In this document: positions 49,131 through 60,845 of the stretch, piece after piece
Layout of the letters: each line of letters begins with the position of its first letter
Numbering within the stretch: the first letter of the stretch is position 1
Source of the DNA: Turritopsis dohrnii
Taxonomy: Eukaryota; Cnidaria; Hydrozoa; Anthoathecata; Oceaniidae
Length of the DNA: 64,000 nucleotides
Direction of reading: 5' to 3'
Assembly (NCBI GenBank): GCA_027922465.2
Contig: BQMF02000271.1
Location: forward strand, 248,001-312,000
Made by a program: the position numbers and the translations under genes
Notes under the pieces: model-generated
Databases searched by the model: none
What the model was told of the DNA's origin: nothing
Seen by the model: only the letters and a program-made list of their open reading frames with translations

Positions 49131-49559
49131 GACAGCTTTATACAGCCGCATAATCGCCGCGTCGAATTAAACTCTTTATTAAATGCGACGTAAATTCGAC
49201 TGTATAAAGTGAAAAATTAATTAAGTGCGACATAATGAATTAAGTTCAGCAGAGTTTGTCGAATAAAACGGCAATCTTCGACATGAATTCGGCATCACTT
49301 TATACAGCCGCATAATCGTCGAATTTAATAAAAGTCTGATTGAACTTCGTGAAAAAAAGTGCATGAAAGTAGTGGACAGCGTGTAAGAAACACACGATGA
49401 TAAATTTATTCGACATTTATGCGGCTGTCTAAAGTCATGTCGAATTTGATATGCGGCAACAAAACCTGTATAAATTGACTGTCGCATTTTTGTCGAATTT
49501 TACCCGAATTAAAGTAATTTAATTCGACACGGCGATTATGCGGCTGTATAAAGCTGTCC
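49131..49559. mobile_element. TAA-flanked MITE, 429 bp
   Basis: Perfect or near-perfect inverted ends GGACAGCTTTATACAGCCGC..ATAATCGCCG of over 30 bases, flanked by TAA on both sides. CAGCCGCATAATCG and TTTATGCGGCTG recur inside, giving a multi-hairpin structure. It is non-coding and probably Harbinger-type by its target. Confidence 0.8.
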
Positions 49560-49756
49560 TAATTGGTTCTTGAGATAACTATTTACAATTATTAATGAAC
49601 ATTCTTTTGTTTAAAAACGTTCTGATACGCGTATTGAATTGAAAAAGTTGAATTCATTTTAACTTTTGACGTATCATACGAAAAGTATCAAGATCAAGCG
49701 ATCTGACCAATCAGATGTTAAATTATTATACGATACGCGCATCAAAATGTGGAATG

Positions 49757-49970
49757 TGGAAATCCCGCTTTAGTGTAGTGGTTATCACCCTTATAATTCA
49801 TGCAAGGGTTCGAGGTTTAATCCCTTTGGCGACAATTAACCATGCATTAGTAAATGTAACACAGCGTTGGATCGACCCATACCATGTGGGGGAGATCGTG
49901 TAGATGACCAATAGTAACTGATTGTGTCTAGCCACACGAAGCAATACCTAATGATAATAGTAATAAGATT
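49757..49970 (+). mobile_element. tRNA-related SINE, second family
   Basis: A tRNA-like head with TTTAGTGTAGTGGTTATCAC (A box) and GGTTCGAGGTTTAATCC (B-box-like, imperfect), then a body of about 130 bases ending in an AATGATAATAGTAATAAG tail. The head cannot fold as a normal tRNA and a body follows, so it is a SINE, not a tRNA gene. It differs in body and tail from the SINE at 27613. Confidence 0.7.
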
Positions 49971-50712
49971 TAGTTCCATGTAATTCTTTGTAATTACATA
50001 TAATTTTTTAGTGAATTCCGTATCCGAAGACAATTATAATTGAGATGATTTTTAGTAAATAACTTTGACTGTTCTAAACAACTTATAAAAAGACAATGAA
50101 TACATATTTAATACGATTTAACCTGATACATATCTTTAGGTTATCCGTCTCCGATTAACTATAGAAATGTGTTATGATCACTACCAAAACTTAAACAATG
50201 TTGTACAATCGCCATTATACTGCCAAAAATTAGATATAAATGTAGGTTTCTACATTCGCAGAAATTCGGACTATTGAAACAGTTGTTGTTATTAAATAAT
50301 GTCAAATAGGGACATATTTATGGCTATTCACATTTATTTACAATTATTCGTGGATCTAAAAAGATAAATATCATCTCAACCTGTTGAGAGTAACGGCAAG
50401 AGACAAGAATCATTTGTCATAGATGTAAATTTAGAACACCATTACAAATTGTGAGCTCTCTCTCTCTCACGATCACTGTCGTAGCATATAAAAAATACGA
50501 CTATAGTTCATGATACAGTGTGTCTCAGAAAGACTTATCCGCAAACTTTCAGTGTCTATTTCTCAACAATTATTGGTCAAAATGTTGCGAAATTTACATC
50601 ACAAGGAAGCCCTTTTCCAGTACTTTTGATTGATACAAATTTTCAAGAAAATGATTATTCTTCGGAAAATTATTGAACGAAAACACACAGGTTTGGATCG
50701 TTAATTTCTTAA
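49971..50712. other. No gene seen
   Basis: AT-rich. A short AGATCAATTAACAG word is directly duplicated at 50713 and 50731, at the edge of the Penelope-like sequence. Confidence 0.4.
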
Positions 50713-51444
50713 AGATCAATTAACAGATTAAGATCAATTAACAGAAATGCAGTTATCGGTGACCTCTCCAGAGCTAAAAAGATTGCATTCGATTTTAACA
50801 ACGAAAAACGTCATATTCGAAAAAAGTTTGATCGTGCGGATTTTCCGAAGCCATTCGTCAATAGCATTATACGGAACTTTGAGGATAAACAACGCGCCCG
50901 AGAAGAAGAAGAAATTGAAAGAAATGATGAAGACGATGACTTGATTATACCCGCAAACTTTTTTGAAATTCCGATCCAACACGTTTACTTTGAAATACCA
51001 TTCTGTGAATCAAACATGTCACTTTCGAAACGTTTCATCGAGAAGTTCAATGAATTTACAAATGATCGTTATCGCGTCATAATCAGATGGAAAACCAGAA
51101 AAGTTAAGACACTATTTAAGTTGAAGGACAAAAATCAGCACCCTTCATGCCAGATTTATGAAGGCGTTTGTATCTGTGGTGAAGCGTATATTGGCGAAAC
51201 GAAACGAAACTTAGCGGTGAGATGGGGAGAACACAACGACCCAACAAACAAGAATTCGGAGCCAGCAAAACATCTTTCCAAATTCCCCGACCACTCATTT
51301 ACTTGGAAAATAATTACTAGCACCTCGATACATTACCGTGAACGAAAGAACTTAGAAGCCACTTTCATCGCCCTCAAGGTACCGACACTTAATAATCAAA
51401 AGGATACAAAGAAACTTCAATTATTTCGAAACGGTGTCACATGA
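50713..51444 (+). pseudogene. Penelope-like element: RT C-terminus and GIY-YIG endonuclease
   Basis: One open frame with no start codon of its own. It begins RNAVIGDLSRAKKIA and DFPKPFVNSIIRNF, the thumb-side end of a Penelope-type reverse transcriptase. An acidic linker follows (REEEEIERNDEDDD). The C-terminal nuclease reads CQIYEGVCICGEAYIGETKR (GIY-YIG-like strands), LAVRWGEHND and AKHLSKFPDHSFTWKI, with a Glu in RERKNLEATFIA. It ends at 51444. The nuclease nicks target DNA for priming. The catalytic RT palm is missing, so this is a 5'-truncated copy, but its nuclease frame is unbroken. Confidence 0.85.
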
Positions 51445-51589
51445 GAATTCTGTCACATAATTACTCCTTTATATATTATAAATACAATTATTTTTAGCCT
51501 TTTAGCATTTTTATTTGAAATTAATTACCCTTTTTATTACGTGTTTTTAAAAAGTTGTATATATTTATCCGATTTTTTAGAGACTCATT

Positions 51590-51632
51590 TTATTGTACTG
51601 ATGATGGCGTAAGCCGAAAAGCTTCTACTTAA
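51590..51632 (+). ncRNA. Hammerhead ribozyme in the Penelope-like 3' region
   Basis: GTA (51595-51597) and TAC (51626-51628) form the base of stem I. The core is CTGATGA (51598-51604), then one unpaired T, stem GGC-GTAA-GCC and GAA (51616-51618). The palindrome AAGCTT (51619-51624) could serve as stem III when two molecules pair; C at 51625 is the expected cleavage base. Hammerheads are known in the terminal repeats of Penelope-like elements, which fits its place 150 bases after the nuclease stop. Confidence 0.65.
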
Positions 51633-51659
51633 AAATATATTAACATTTATCAATAATTA

Positions 51660-52220
51660 ACAGTTCCTTAATGACATTTTGATAAATTTCTTTTGTTCTA
51701 ATCCTAAAATCTTTTGAGCTTTGAGCATTTAATTCCCAAAACTTTTATCTTATCAACTTGCTCGGTTATAAAACTTGAGGCTTAAGAAATTCTAACGACT
51801 GAAATTATGTTTGAACTCATCTGATTGCGTTTGTAAACTTGTTGTATTGTTACACGCGTTAATTGATCTTTAACAAGTTAATGATCTGAAACCATGATAT
51901 TTTCCTCAAAAACTTTCGGAGGAATTATCATTTTGCTTCAAATTGATAAGAGCTTTCATATGGTATGTAAATTGCAAAATTTTGACTAAAGTACGTTTCA
52001 AATGAACTTGCACAGTTTTTATAAATGCTTGGCAAATTTGAAGGTTATGAGATATTTCAAAAATTCTTTTTGCGCTGTGTCAAACTTAAAAAGCACTTTT
52101 TTATGATGTAAAAAATTTGGAAGAATAATGAAAATGGAAGAAGAAAAACGAAGATGAAAAAACGAGTTTTTAATAGAAACGAGCAAAACAGCTCAATTTT
52201 TTGTGAGACAAACTTCAATC
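51660..52220. other. Spacer before the Mutator-like gene
   Basis: AT-rich with no motif recognised. It may hold the upstream end of the Mutator-like element, but I could not find inverted ends matching the other side. Confidence 0.4.
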
Positions 52221-52221
52221 T

Positions 52222-53913
52222 TTGATCTTTCAAAAGGCGAAAACACAAAATGAAGTTCCAGTAACAATGCATGAGATTTCTGGTGATTTACCAAGTTCAT
52301 CAGGTGGTAATAGCAGGGAGAATGTTATTGATGGTGGTGATAATTATTTCATTTTAATGGATTTTTCCATGTTAAAGTCAGTCATAATGCTTATGCACTG
52401 TCCTGATTGTGAAACCGCAAGTTTGACACTGAACGATAACTTTAGTCAGCGCATGGGATTTGCACACAGTATGAGTGTTACTTGTGCAAAATGTGAATGG
52501 TTAATGCCTTTAAACTCTTCTAAGAATGCGAAAATGAATGACGATAAAAGATCTGGACGTTCTGCATTTGAATCTAATGTCAGGGCATTGATTGCTTTTC
52601 GTGAAATCGGTAAAGGTCAGCAAGCTATCAAGCGATTTTCAAAGTACATGAACATGTATTGTATTGGCAATACTGCATATGCAAATTTGAATAATAAAGA
52701 AATATACAAAGCATATAAGAGTGCAGCTGAAGACAGTATGTTAAGAGTCGCACAAACCATTACCAGTAACAGTACTTCTCCGACTAAAGCTCGTGTTAAA
52801 CTATATGGAGCATGATCAAAGCGTGGCTTTTCATCACTGAACGGTGTTATAACTGCAACAATTGGAGACAAATGCATTGATGTTGTTGCCATGTACAGAT
52901 TTTGCAAAGGGTAGAAAATGTGGGAAAAGTACAAAGGTACTGATGCATATAACAGATGGGAAGCAAACCATGTATGTCACATCAACCACACATCGTCATC
53001 CTGTGCAATGGAGGGGGCTGGAGCTGTTGAAATTTTCAAGCACTCGTTGTCAAAGTACAATTTGATTTATAATGAATACCTTGAAGACGGTGATGCATCA
53101 TCCTTCAAAGAAGTATTGTCATCTAATCCATATGAAGTGCAGCAAGTGCAACCTGTTAAACTTGTGCAAAAGAGACTTGGCACACGTCTGCGTAAATTAG
53201 TGGCCTCAAGAAAAGGTACAAAAAATCCCCTAGGTGGCAGAGGCAAACTCACTGATAATGTCATCAATTCCATGCAAAATTATTATGGCATGGCTATAAG
53301 AAACAACACTGACAACATTTATGCGATGAAAAAAGCTGTAACAGCCATATTATGGCATTGTACAAGTTTTTCTAATGAAAGTTTTCGCCACTGTTTTTGC
53401 CCCAGTGATAAAGGTACTTGGTGTAAGTGGCAATTAGACAAATTACAAGAAACAAAAATATACAAAGCAAAATTATCTGTGCCAATAAGTGTTCATAATG
53501 AAATAAGAGGTATATTTCAAGATTTAGGTGCAGGCGATTTGCTGGGAAAATGCCTTCATGGAGAAACTCAAAATACTAATGAAGCTCTTAATTCACTGAT
53601 TTGGACACGATGCCCCAAGAATATATTTGTCAGTAGGTCAACCTTTGAAATTGGAATCCATTCAACTGTTCTGCAGTTTAATGACAGACAGTTTGTGGTT
53701 GATTTTGTGTTGAAGCATTTTGGCTTACGTGGAGGAAAAGCCTTTACAGATATGCCCAGCAAAAGAAATAAAGTCCGGGAAGTACAGCTAAAGAGAAAAT
53801 CAACAGATGTGGTAAAACAACGTCGAAAGAAGTTGCGAAGCATCAGGAAAGGCCATTTGGACAATGAAAAAGAGCTTGAGAAGAAAGAGTCATACATCCC
53901 AGGTGGGTTTTAA
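52222..53913 (+). pseudogene. Mutator-like transposase-domain protein, two in-frame stops
   Basis: One frame of 564 codons from the ATG at 52222 to the stop at 53911, broken only by TGA at 52813-52815 and TAG at 52912-52914. Features in order: HCPDCETASLTLNDNFSQR and CAKCEW (a four-Cys zinc-like pair), SAFESNVRALIAFREIGKG, SKRGFSSLNGVITATIG, NRWEANHVCHINH, EYLEDGDASSFKEVL (acidic, core-like), VQKRLGTRLRKL, NYYGMAIRNNTDNIYAMKKA, FCPSDKGTWCKW, CLHGETQNTNEALNSLIW and a basic tail. This matches a transposase family common in invertebrates and listed as Mutator-like. The TGA falls where the family has Trp, right before KRGFSSLNG; an Asp expected just upstream appears as Tyr. Its flanking ends were not found. 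Confidence 0.8.
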
Positions 53914-54269
53914 ACTGAAGTAACAAACTGAATCATTTTTGACATTGATGCATAGCTTTTTTGTGCAATATGTAACTTTAACTGCTATTATCTCAGTTTT
54001 AAGATTTTCGGTCACTAACTTTCGGTAACTTTAAAACATGATATCTCTGGATCTATCAAAGCTTTCAGGAAATGTTCATTGCAGTTAGATAATCCATTTG
54101 AACCAGAATCAATAACTATAAAGCATTGTAAAGAGTACAGTGACTAAAACATTACAAGAGTTTTTGAGCAAAAAAAATTTGTTTTTTTGTTTGGATCGTC
54201 TGGGCAATTGAGGCAACAGATAAAAATAATTTTGTTTCAAATGAATGTTCTATGTATGTTGTAGCCATA

Positions 54270-54433
54270 CAGAGGCGTAGTTAGGGTCAGTCAAAAAACC
54301 TGGAGGAGTTCAACATTATGATATTTCTTTTCAGTCTTAAGTGTCGATTAGGTTACTTGCACGCTTTCCTTTTCTATCCTAAATGACTTAACTCTCCTCC
54401 ACAAATTTTGACTGACCTCTGGCTACGCCTCTG
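54270..54433. mobile_element. 164-bp MITE with CAGAGGCGTAG ends
   Basis: Inverted ends CAGAGGCGTAGTTAGGGTCA and (inverse) CAGAGGCGTAGCCAGAGGTCA, then GTCAAAA and GGAGGAG in both arms. CCATA lies immediately on either side (54265-54269 and 54434-54438), a possible target duplication. The CAGAGGCG start is hAT-like, but a hAT element would give 8 bases. Confidence 0.75.
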
Positions 54434-54625
54434 CCATAGGCCAGGTTTCATGTTTCTATCTTGCTTCATCAGAACAATTTCATGTTTTGAAAAATACCAA
54501 CAGTTTTGCATATTTTCGACTGTTGTCTGGGTTATCGAGGCGAATTTTCAATTTTTGATATTGAGATCAGTATTTTATTTTTATTTTTTTTGTTTCCAAT
54601 CAAAGACATATGATGTACTAATAAT

Positions 54626-56587
54626 TTAAAATAAAGAAAATAGATTTTTTTCTAGTAGTACCACCTTAACGAACGTTTCCAGGCTATACAGTTTTGCTAC
54701 TGGTCGTAGGTATGTTCCATTCGTAGTCTTCACGTTCACCATGCGTATTCTATTGTCTCTCCCTTTTATCGTATCGACGATCACACCCAAAGGTAATTTC
54801 CCTCTTGGAGATTCCGTTTTTACTAATACAAGTTCTCCTACTTTTAAGTTTCTCCTTTCATCCACCCATTTGTTTCTAATTGTGAGTGTTGGTAGATATT
54901 CTTTTGTCCATCGTTTCCAGAAATATTGCAGTATGATTTGAACATGCTTCCAACGTTTTCTGTGTGTTGTTCTAAGGGTTAGATCGGTTTCATTTGTCAG
55001 TAAGATATTAGGATTATTAAAACTCTTTAGAAAGTGGTTAGGTGTTAAAGCTTCTAGATCTGATTGGCGTTATTGGTCTGCCATTTACAATGTTTTTGAC
55101 TTCGACTGTGAAGGTCATCAACTGAAAATCTGTAAGTACAAGTTCTGTCAAAATAAATTTTATCGTTGTTTTTTACGGCCCTAACTAGCTTTTCCCAAGC
55201 ACCATCCATATGCGGGCCTGACGGGGGATAGAATTTCCATTTGATTTCTCTTTTCGAGCAGAATATACCAATTTTTGTCTGGTCGAGATTTGTCACATTC
55301 TCCTTCAGTTCCTTCGAATTACCCTTAAAATTCGTCCTACAATCTGAATGAATCGTTTTCGGTTTGTGTCTTCGGCTGATAAAGTCATCCGTTTCAATAC
55401 TTTCAGCTACCTCTAGATGGACGCACCTAGTACTCATACATTTGAATAGGCAGGCCCATCTTTTAAATCTTTTACGTCCTTGTTTGATCAATAAAGGTTC
55501 CAAGAAATCCACGCCGGTGTTGGTAAATGACGGATTGTTTATATCAACTCTGTTGCTAGGCAGATCGACTATGATTGGAATTGTTGGTTGACACTTGTAC
55601 CTTTTACAATTCCTACATGACCTTATGACTTTCTTTATGGTGACACGTCCATTTAATATCCAATACTTATGTCTCGATTCAGATAATGTTTGATTTACGT
55701 CTGCATGTCCAGTGAGTTCATGGTACTTTTTACAAATGAGTTGTGCCACGTGACCAGCTGGAATCAACATTTGATGTTTTGCATTGTAAGGTATTTTTGC
55801 TTGCTTTAGTCTTCCACCAATTCTGATAACACCATTTTTATCTAATATTGGCTTAAATTGTAGTAATTTGCTATTCCTTGGCACATCTTTCTCATTATTT
55901 AGTTGCTGCACTTCCGTTGAGAAATTGACTCTCTGGACGTCTGCTACAAGGATTGTAGTTGCCTCTGAAATTTCTTCTGGTAGAAGATATAATGATCTTT
56001 GTTTCGTTTTCTTTCTGCAATTATTTACAAATCTTGTAACCCAAACTCTTGTCAAACTCTCAATACCTTTCATAAATAACGAGGTTCTCTTCTTTCAAGG
56101 ATGTTGCTGCATTGAAAACACTATTTTTCTTAATTTCAATATCCTCTGGATTTAACTCAAAAATTGTTTCTGATTGCCAGGTCGATTCATATTTTGCTAA
56201 GAAAGATGGTCCATTTTTCCAGCTTTTCTTTCCATCGTCTGTCGTGTGCTTCTACGGTAAGAATACCTATTGTAATTAAATCAGCTTGATTTTTGTCAGA
56301 TTTTACGTGACGCCCCTGCGAAGGTTCTGTCACTTCATGAATTACAGCAACTGTATTTGCTATGAATATTTTGAAGCGATTTCTTTCGTTCTTTATGTAT
56401 TGAAGCGTTCATGTTGAATCACTGCAAAATAAGAGTCTTTTATAGGTAGATCAATTTCTTTAATAACTAATCTGTATAGGCGAACAGCCAAAGTAGCAGC
56501 ATTTAGCTTAAGTCTTGGAAGAGTCACCGGCTTGTTCGAAGCTTCAATATTTAAATAAATGTGGTATGTGTTTACGGTATTAAGCAT
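54626..56587 (-). pseudogene. BEL/Pao retrotransposon polyprotein, C-terminal half
   Basis: From right to left: LPRLKLNAATLAVRLYRLVI (the end of the Pao reverse transcriptase region); FIANTVAVIHEVTEPS and NQADLITIG (RNase H-like segment); then HELTGHADVNQTLSESRHKY and CRNCKRYKCQP (integrase zinc-binding). The integrase core follows: NTGVDFLEPLLI (Asp), KTIHSDCRTNFKG (Asp) and GAWEKLVRAVK (Glu). Last comes the C-terminal domain VGELVLVKTESPRGKLPLG with RPVAKLYSLE. Frames change at about 56390, 56080 and 55060. Gag, protease and most of the RT are absent; no long terminal repeats were found. It is a truncated, inactive copy. Confidence 0.85.
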
Positions 56588-56619
56588 GGCATACTGGTTC
56601 GAAAGATAGTATGATGGGT

Positions 56620-57185
56620 AGCAATCAACAAGTACGTGTTATTTTTTCAATTTTTTTTATTTTGTGTTAAAATACGGGAATACTGTGTAAAGATACACGA
56701 TCTGTGGTAGGAAACATCAATGCTGGCAACAAATTCTGTCAGAATAAATAGCTAAGAAAAAATATATTGCTAAACAAGCAACAATCCCGTTCATTGTTTC
56801 ATTAAAATTAAAACAATCCTGCAACAATGTAGTACCTTAAATTTAATATCATTCATAGATGATTCCTTTGCCATAATTTTTTTCAATCATTGCCGTGTTG
56901 TGGTGACAGGACAACATTGACACTTAAATTCCTTTTTGATTTTCTGACGTAATTTTGTCTAGGGTTATATAAATGCATTCGTCAACCAACATTGTTGATC
57001 CATTCCTTCAAAAAGGCAACATTAGCCTCAATAGTATTAAGAGTGTTTCAGAAACTCTGCCGAGAAGAGGCGTTAGAAATTGAGTTGGTTGCTATTCTTG
57101 TTCAGATTGAAAAAGAAAAGATTCATGCAAATAGAACGTGACTTACAAAACAAGGTCAGAGATGTATAAACAGATAATTTAAAGA
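56620..57185. repeat. Dispersed repeat shared with 39 kb and 61.5 kb
   Basis: TTTTGTGTTAAAATACGGGAAT..GTAAAGATACACGATCTGTGGTAGGAA at 56650-56725 matches 61511-61570. CTGTCAGAATAAATAGCTA..CAAGCAACAA matches 39228-39280. AGAGGCGTTAGAAATTGAGT..GCAAATAGAACGTGACTTACAAAACAA matches 39060-39150. It is an interspersed family of more than 500 bases with no coding sequence recognised. Confidence 0.65.
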
Positions 57186-57752
57186 GAAAAGATCAACCTT
57201 AGATATATAAATTCGTTGAGATGATCAGGACAGATCATCAAGTTATAGATATGTTTGTTGGAAAAATTGATACGATTTGAACGTTTAATTTCGTTTCCAG
57301 ATTGTTCTTTTAAATGAATTTTCTAACTTATTAAATGGAATCAAGATTGATTGCACGATGAACTGATTACCCGACGAATAACAATTGTTAGAATTCGGTT
57401 TAATGGACAAGCAGACGGAGTTAAAGAAAATTGCACAAGAACGACAACCAACGATGTTAAGGTGGGTTTGTAGTGTTTGGACATTCTGAATTATAAAAGA
57501 AATGAAAACTGGGATTGTAATGAAAATCTGCGTTTTTGTTAAAATCTCCAATGCAATGTAATGGCTTCCGTAACGGACGCAAATATTTGACGTCTGAGGA
57601 AATTGAGTAAAAAGCATTATTTTCTGCTCTTTTCCTTGCATTACCTTGCAGAAATCTTTAAAAAATTGAACAAAGGAGAGGTAGGAGCTAATTGGGCCTT
57701 GACTGAGTTCATTTTTTAAGATTTTGTTGGAAATTCAAGAATTTACGACAAC

Positions 57753-60700
57753 ATGGCGTCAGTGTTAGCGGACGTGTTATTACTGTGTTCAACAGTGTTT
57801 ATAATTTTAAACATTAGAACAGCTAGTTACATTACGCCAGATGGTATTAGTTGTACATTGAATGTTGAAGAAATTTACAGTGATAGTGATATGACCCATA
57901 CATACTCAAGTTTATGGTTAATGAAGAAAAATTACGCACCGAAGCACAAATTTGTACGTAGATCATGGCTCGCCATTCTTATAATCCTGGCCGGAGATGT
58001 TGAAACCTGCCCTGGACCATCTATGAAAGCATTTTTACGGAAAAAAGGGATGAAGATTTTACATCAAAACCTCAATGGAGTTGGTGGGAAAATCGATTAT
58101 GTGAGAGAGTTTTTACGAAATAAGGAGGTTAATGTTTTTGGTATCACTGAAAGTCACCTCAGCAACTCTATAATGGATGAAGAGATCATGGTTGACGAGT
58201 ATTTTGTTGAAAGACTTGATCGAAAATCTGGAAGCCACGGCGGAGTTATGTGTTACATTAGAAATGACATAACTTATGAAAGAAGAGAAGATCTCGAAGT
58301 TGAGGGAATTGAGGCTATCTGGATCGAAGTGTCTATCCAAAACTCTCGATCTATCCTTATTTGTTTCATGTATCGACCCCCGGATTCATCTCGTTATCTC
58401 GATAAAAACTTTAGTCAAAAACTTGAGGATATAATTTCTACCGTAAATTACGAAGATAAAGAGATCATATTGGCTGGAGACATGAATTGCAATTACTCGG
58501 AAAAAAACGATCATAATGAAATAAAAAACATCATGAAAATCAATGGTTTCAAGCAACTCATCAAAAAACCAACAAGAGTCACTGAGTACACAAAAACACT
58601 TATCGATCTTATGTTTTCAAGCAATGAAAGAACTATTTCAGAAACAATTGTTGAGCCATCAGCAATGAGTGATCATGACATCGTGGGTATCGTAAGAAAA
58701 TTACACACACAAAAGTTTTCCCCACATAAGACATATACCAGAGATTTCTCCAAGTATGATCCTAACGGATTCAGAAAAGATATAGAAAATTTTAAATGGT
58801 ATCGAGAGCTCTCAAGCTCGGATTTTAATACTTCTTGGAATAACTTTAAATCGAAACTACTTGAGATAGTAAACCAGCACGCCCTCATTAAAGAAAAAAT
58901 GGTTCGTGGTAAACCAGCACCTTGGCTGACTGTCGAGATTAAACGCTTAATAAATGAACGTGATCACTACTTGAAAGAAGCACGACGTACTAATTCTCCA
59001 ACTGACTGGTCCAAATATCGTCGCCTTCGGAATTCAACTACTTACGCTATTCGGCGATCTAAAAGTAACTACTGTTGTAATCTCTTGCAGGAAAACTCAT
59101 TCAAACCTGCAGATTTTTGGAAATGCATTAAAAAACTTTTTCCATCTAAGCCGAAATCAAATAATAGTATACCTTCAACGATGAAAGTTAACGGCGAAAA
59201 ATGTGCTGACAAACAATCAATAGTAAATTCGCTATGTGGCTTTTTCTCGACTGTTGGTTCAAAGTTACAATGTGAAATTACCTCGATACGTGATCGAACA
59301 TGGAAATCATATAGCAATATGCACATTGGTACTAATAATAAATTACGTAAAATTTAAAAATTTAAAGCTGTTTCCCCAGAGTACATTCAGAAACTACTAC
59401 GATCATTGAAAGCCTCTAAAGCCACTGGCCATGACAGCATTCCTGCATCATTGCTGAAAGACGCTCAAAGAGAACTATCACTTCCTCTCTGTTACTTAGC
59501 GAATACAAGCTTGAAGTCTGGATCCTTCCCTACAACAGAAAAAATTGCAAAGGTCACACCAGTTTACAAAGCTGGAGAACGCTCCAGTTTTGATAATTAC
59601 CGTCCAATCTCTATACTCAATGTCATGTCGAAAATCTTAGAAAGAATTGTCTTAGAGCAGCTCACTGAATTTCTAGAAACAAATAATCTATTATATGAAC
59701 ATCAATATGGCTTTAGGAAGCGAAAATCAACTCAGGATGCTGTTCTCAACTTACACGAACAGATACGACAGAATATGGATAAAAGAAAATGCACAGGTGC
59801 AATGTACATTGACTTACGAAAGGCCTTTGACACTGTTAGTCACTCATGCCTTCTCAGTAAGCTTCCGTTCTATGGTATCTGCGATATTGAATTGGATTGG
59901 TTATGTGACTACCTCTTCAACCGAAAGCAATACGTGTCATGTGATCAAACCTATTCGGGAATGTACGAGATAATCTTTGGTGTTCCGCAAGGATCCATAC
60001 TTGGTCCCTTGCTCTTTATTTTGCTAGTAAATGATGCACATCTAGGACTTGATAAATGCAAACTGTTGATGTATGCCGATGATGCTGTTTTACTGTACTC
60101 TCATGAGTCTACCACAACTATCGAAAATACATTGTGTAGAGAAGGAAAATATTTATTCAGGTGGTTTGAAAGTAATCATCTCATATTAAATCTCAAACCT
60201 GGTAAAACAGAGTATGTCATATATGGCACTGCCCAAAAATTGAAGACGCAACCATCCTGTGTTATTAACATCCTTGGCTCAACCATTCACCAGGAACTGA
60301 AATATGAGTATTTGGGCATTATCTTTGATAAGAACTTATCGATGCTTGATCAAAGTTCGAAACTAATCAAGAAAGTGAGTCAAAGACTGAAGTTATTGAA
60401 ACGCGTACGTTCTAATTTGACAAGTAAAGCTGCTGAAGCAATTTATAGAGCAATGATTGAGCCGATAATGCTATATTGTGCTCCTGTATACCTTGGATTA
60501 ACACCTGTTTGTACAAAATTAAATCGTCTGGGGAAGAAAGCTTCCGAAGTTATCGGAGCAGGGAATCAGAAATCTGTAACCAGCAGGATCAAGGAAAGAT
60601 CAGCTATTGAAGTGTTCCAACATCTGCATGGAATCAAAAACAATTTATTCCATTTCGAAAGATTCCAACATAGCATTACAACTCGAGGAAATGGGAATCG

Positions 60701-60845
60701 TTTGGTTGTTCCGAAATCTAGAACTGAGTCTGGAAGACGATCATTTGCTGTCCAAGGTGCCCTGACCTTCAATGAATTATCTGACAACTTAAGAAGAGAA
60801 GAATCCATCTGTAAAATTAAAAGTTTAATTTATTCAGCTGTCTAA
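57753..60845 (+). pseudogene. LINE polyprotein: 2A-like motif, endonuclease, reverse transcriptase (one stop)
   Basis: A single frame of 1030 codons from the ATG at 57753, interrupted only by TAA at 59355-59357. Residues 1-80 form a hydrophobic leader ending in a 2A-like motif (81-89). The endonuclease begins at MKILHQNLNGVGG, with FGITESHLSN (metal-binding Glu), FMYRPPDSSR, ILAGDMNCNYSE, TLIDLMFSSN and SAMSDHDIVG (catalytic Asp/His). After the stop, the reverse transcriptase has KATGHDSIPASLLKDA, DNYRPISILNVMSKILER, YGFRKRKSTQDAV, MYIDLRKAFDTVSH, GVPQGSILGPLLF, LMYADDAVLL (catalytic YADD) and KYEYLGIIFDKNLS. All catalytic blocks look intact. The protein nicks DNA and copies its RNA at the nick. 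Confidence 0.9.
57993..58019 (+). other. 2A-like peptide GDVETCPGP
   Basis: Codons 81-89 of the LINE frame read GDVETCPGP after a hydrophobic stretch (WLAILIILA). The consensus for ribosome-skipping 2A peptides is D(V/I)ExNPGP; here Asn is replaced by Cys. 2A-like sequences near the N-terminus are known in some non-LTR elements. If active, it would release the leader from the endonuclease-RT during translation. Activity with Cys is uncertain. Confidence 0.65.

Noticed and set aside
49765..49840. A tRNA gene
   Set aside because: Polymerase III boxes are present, but the anticodon arm and acceptor pairing are poor and a SINE body and tail follow.
54440..54476. CTGATGA..GAAAC on the minus strand as a hammerhead
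   Set aside because: The 16 bases between the two core parts cannot form stem II.
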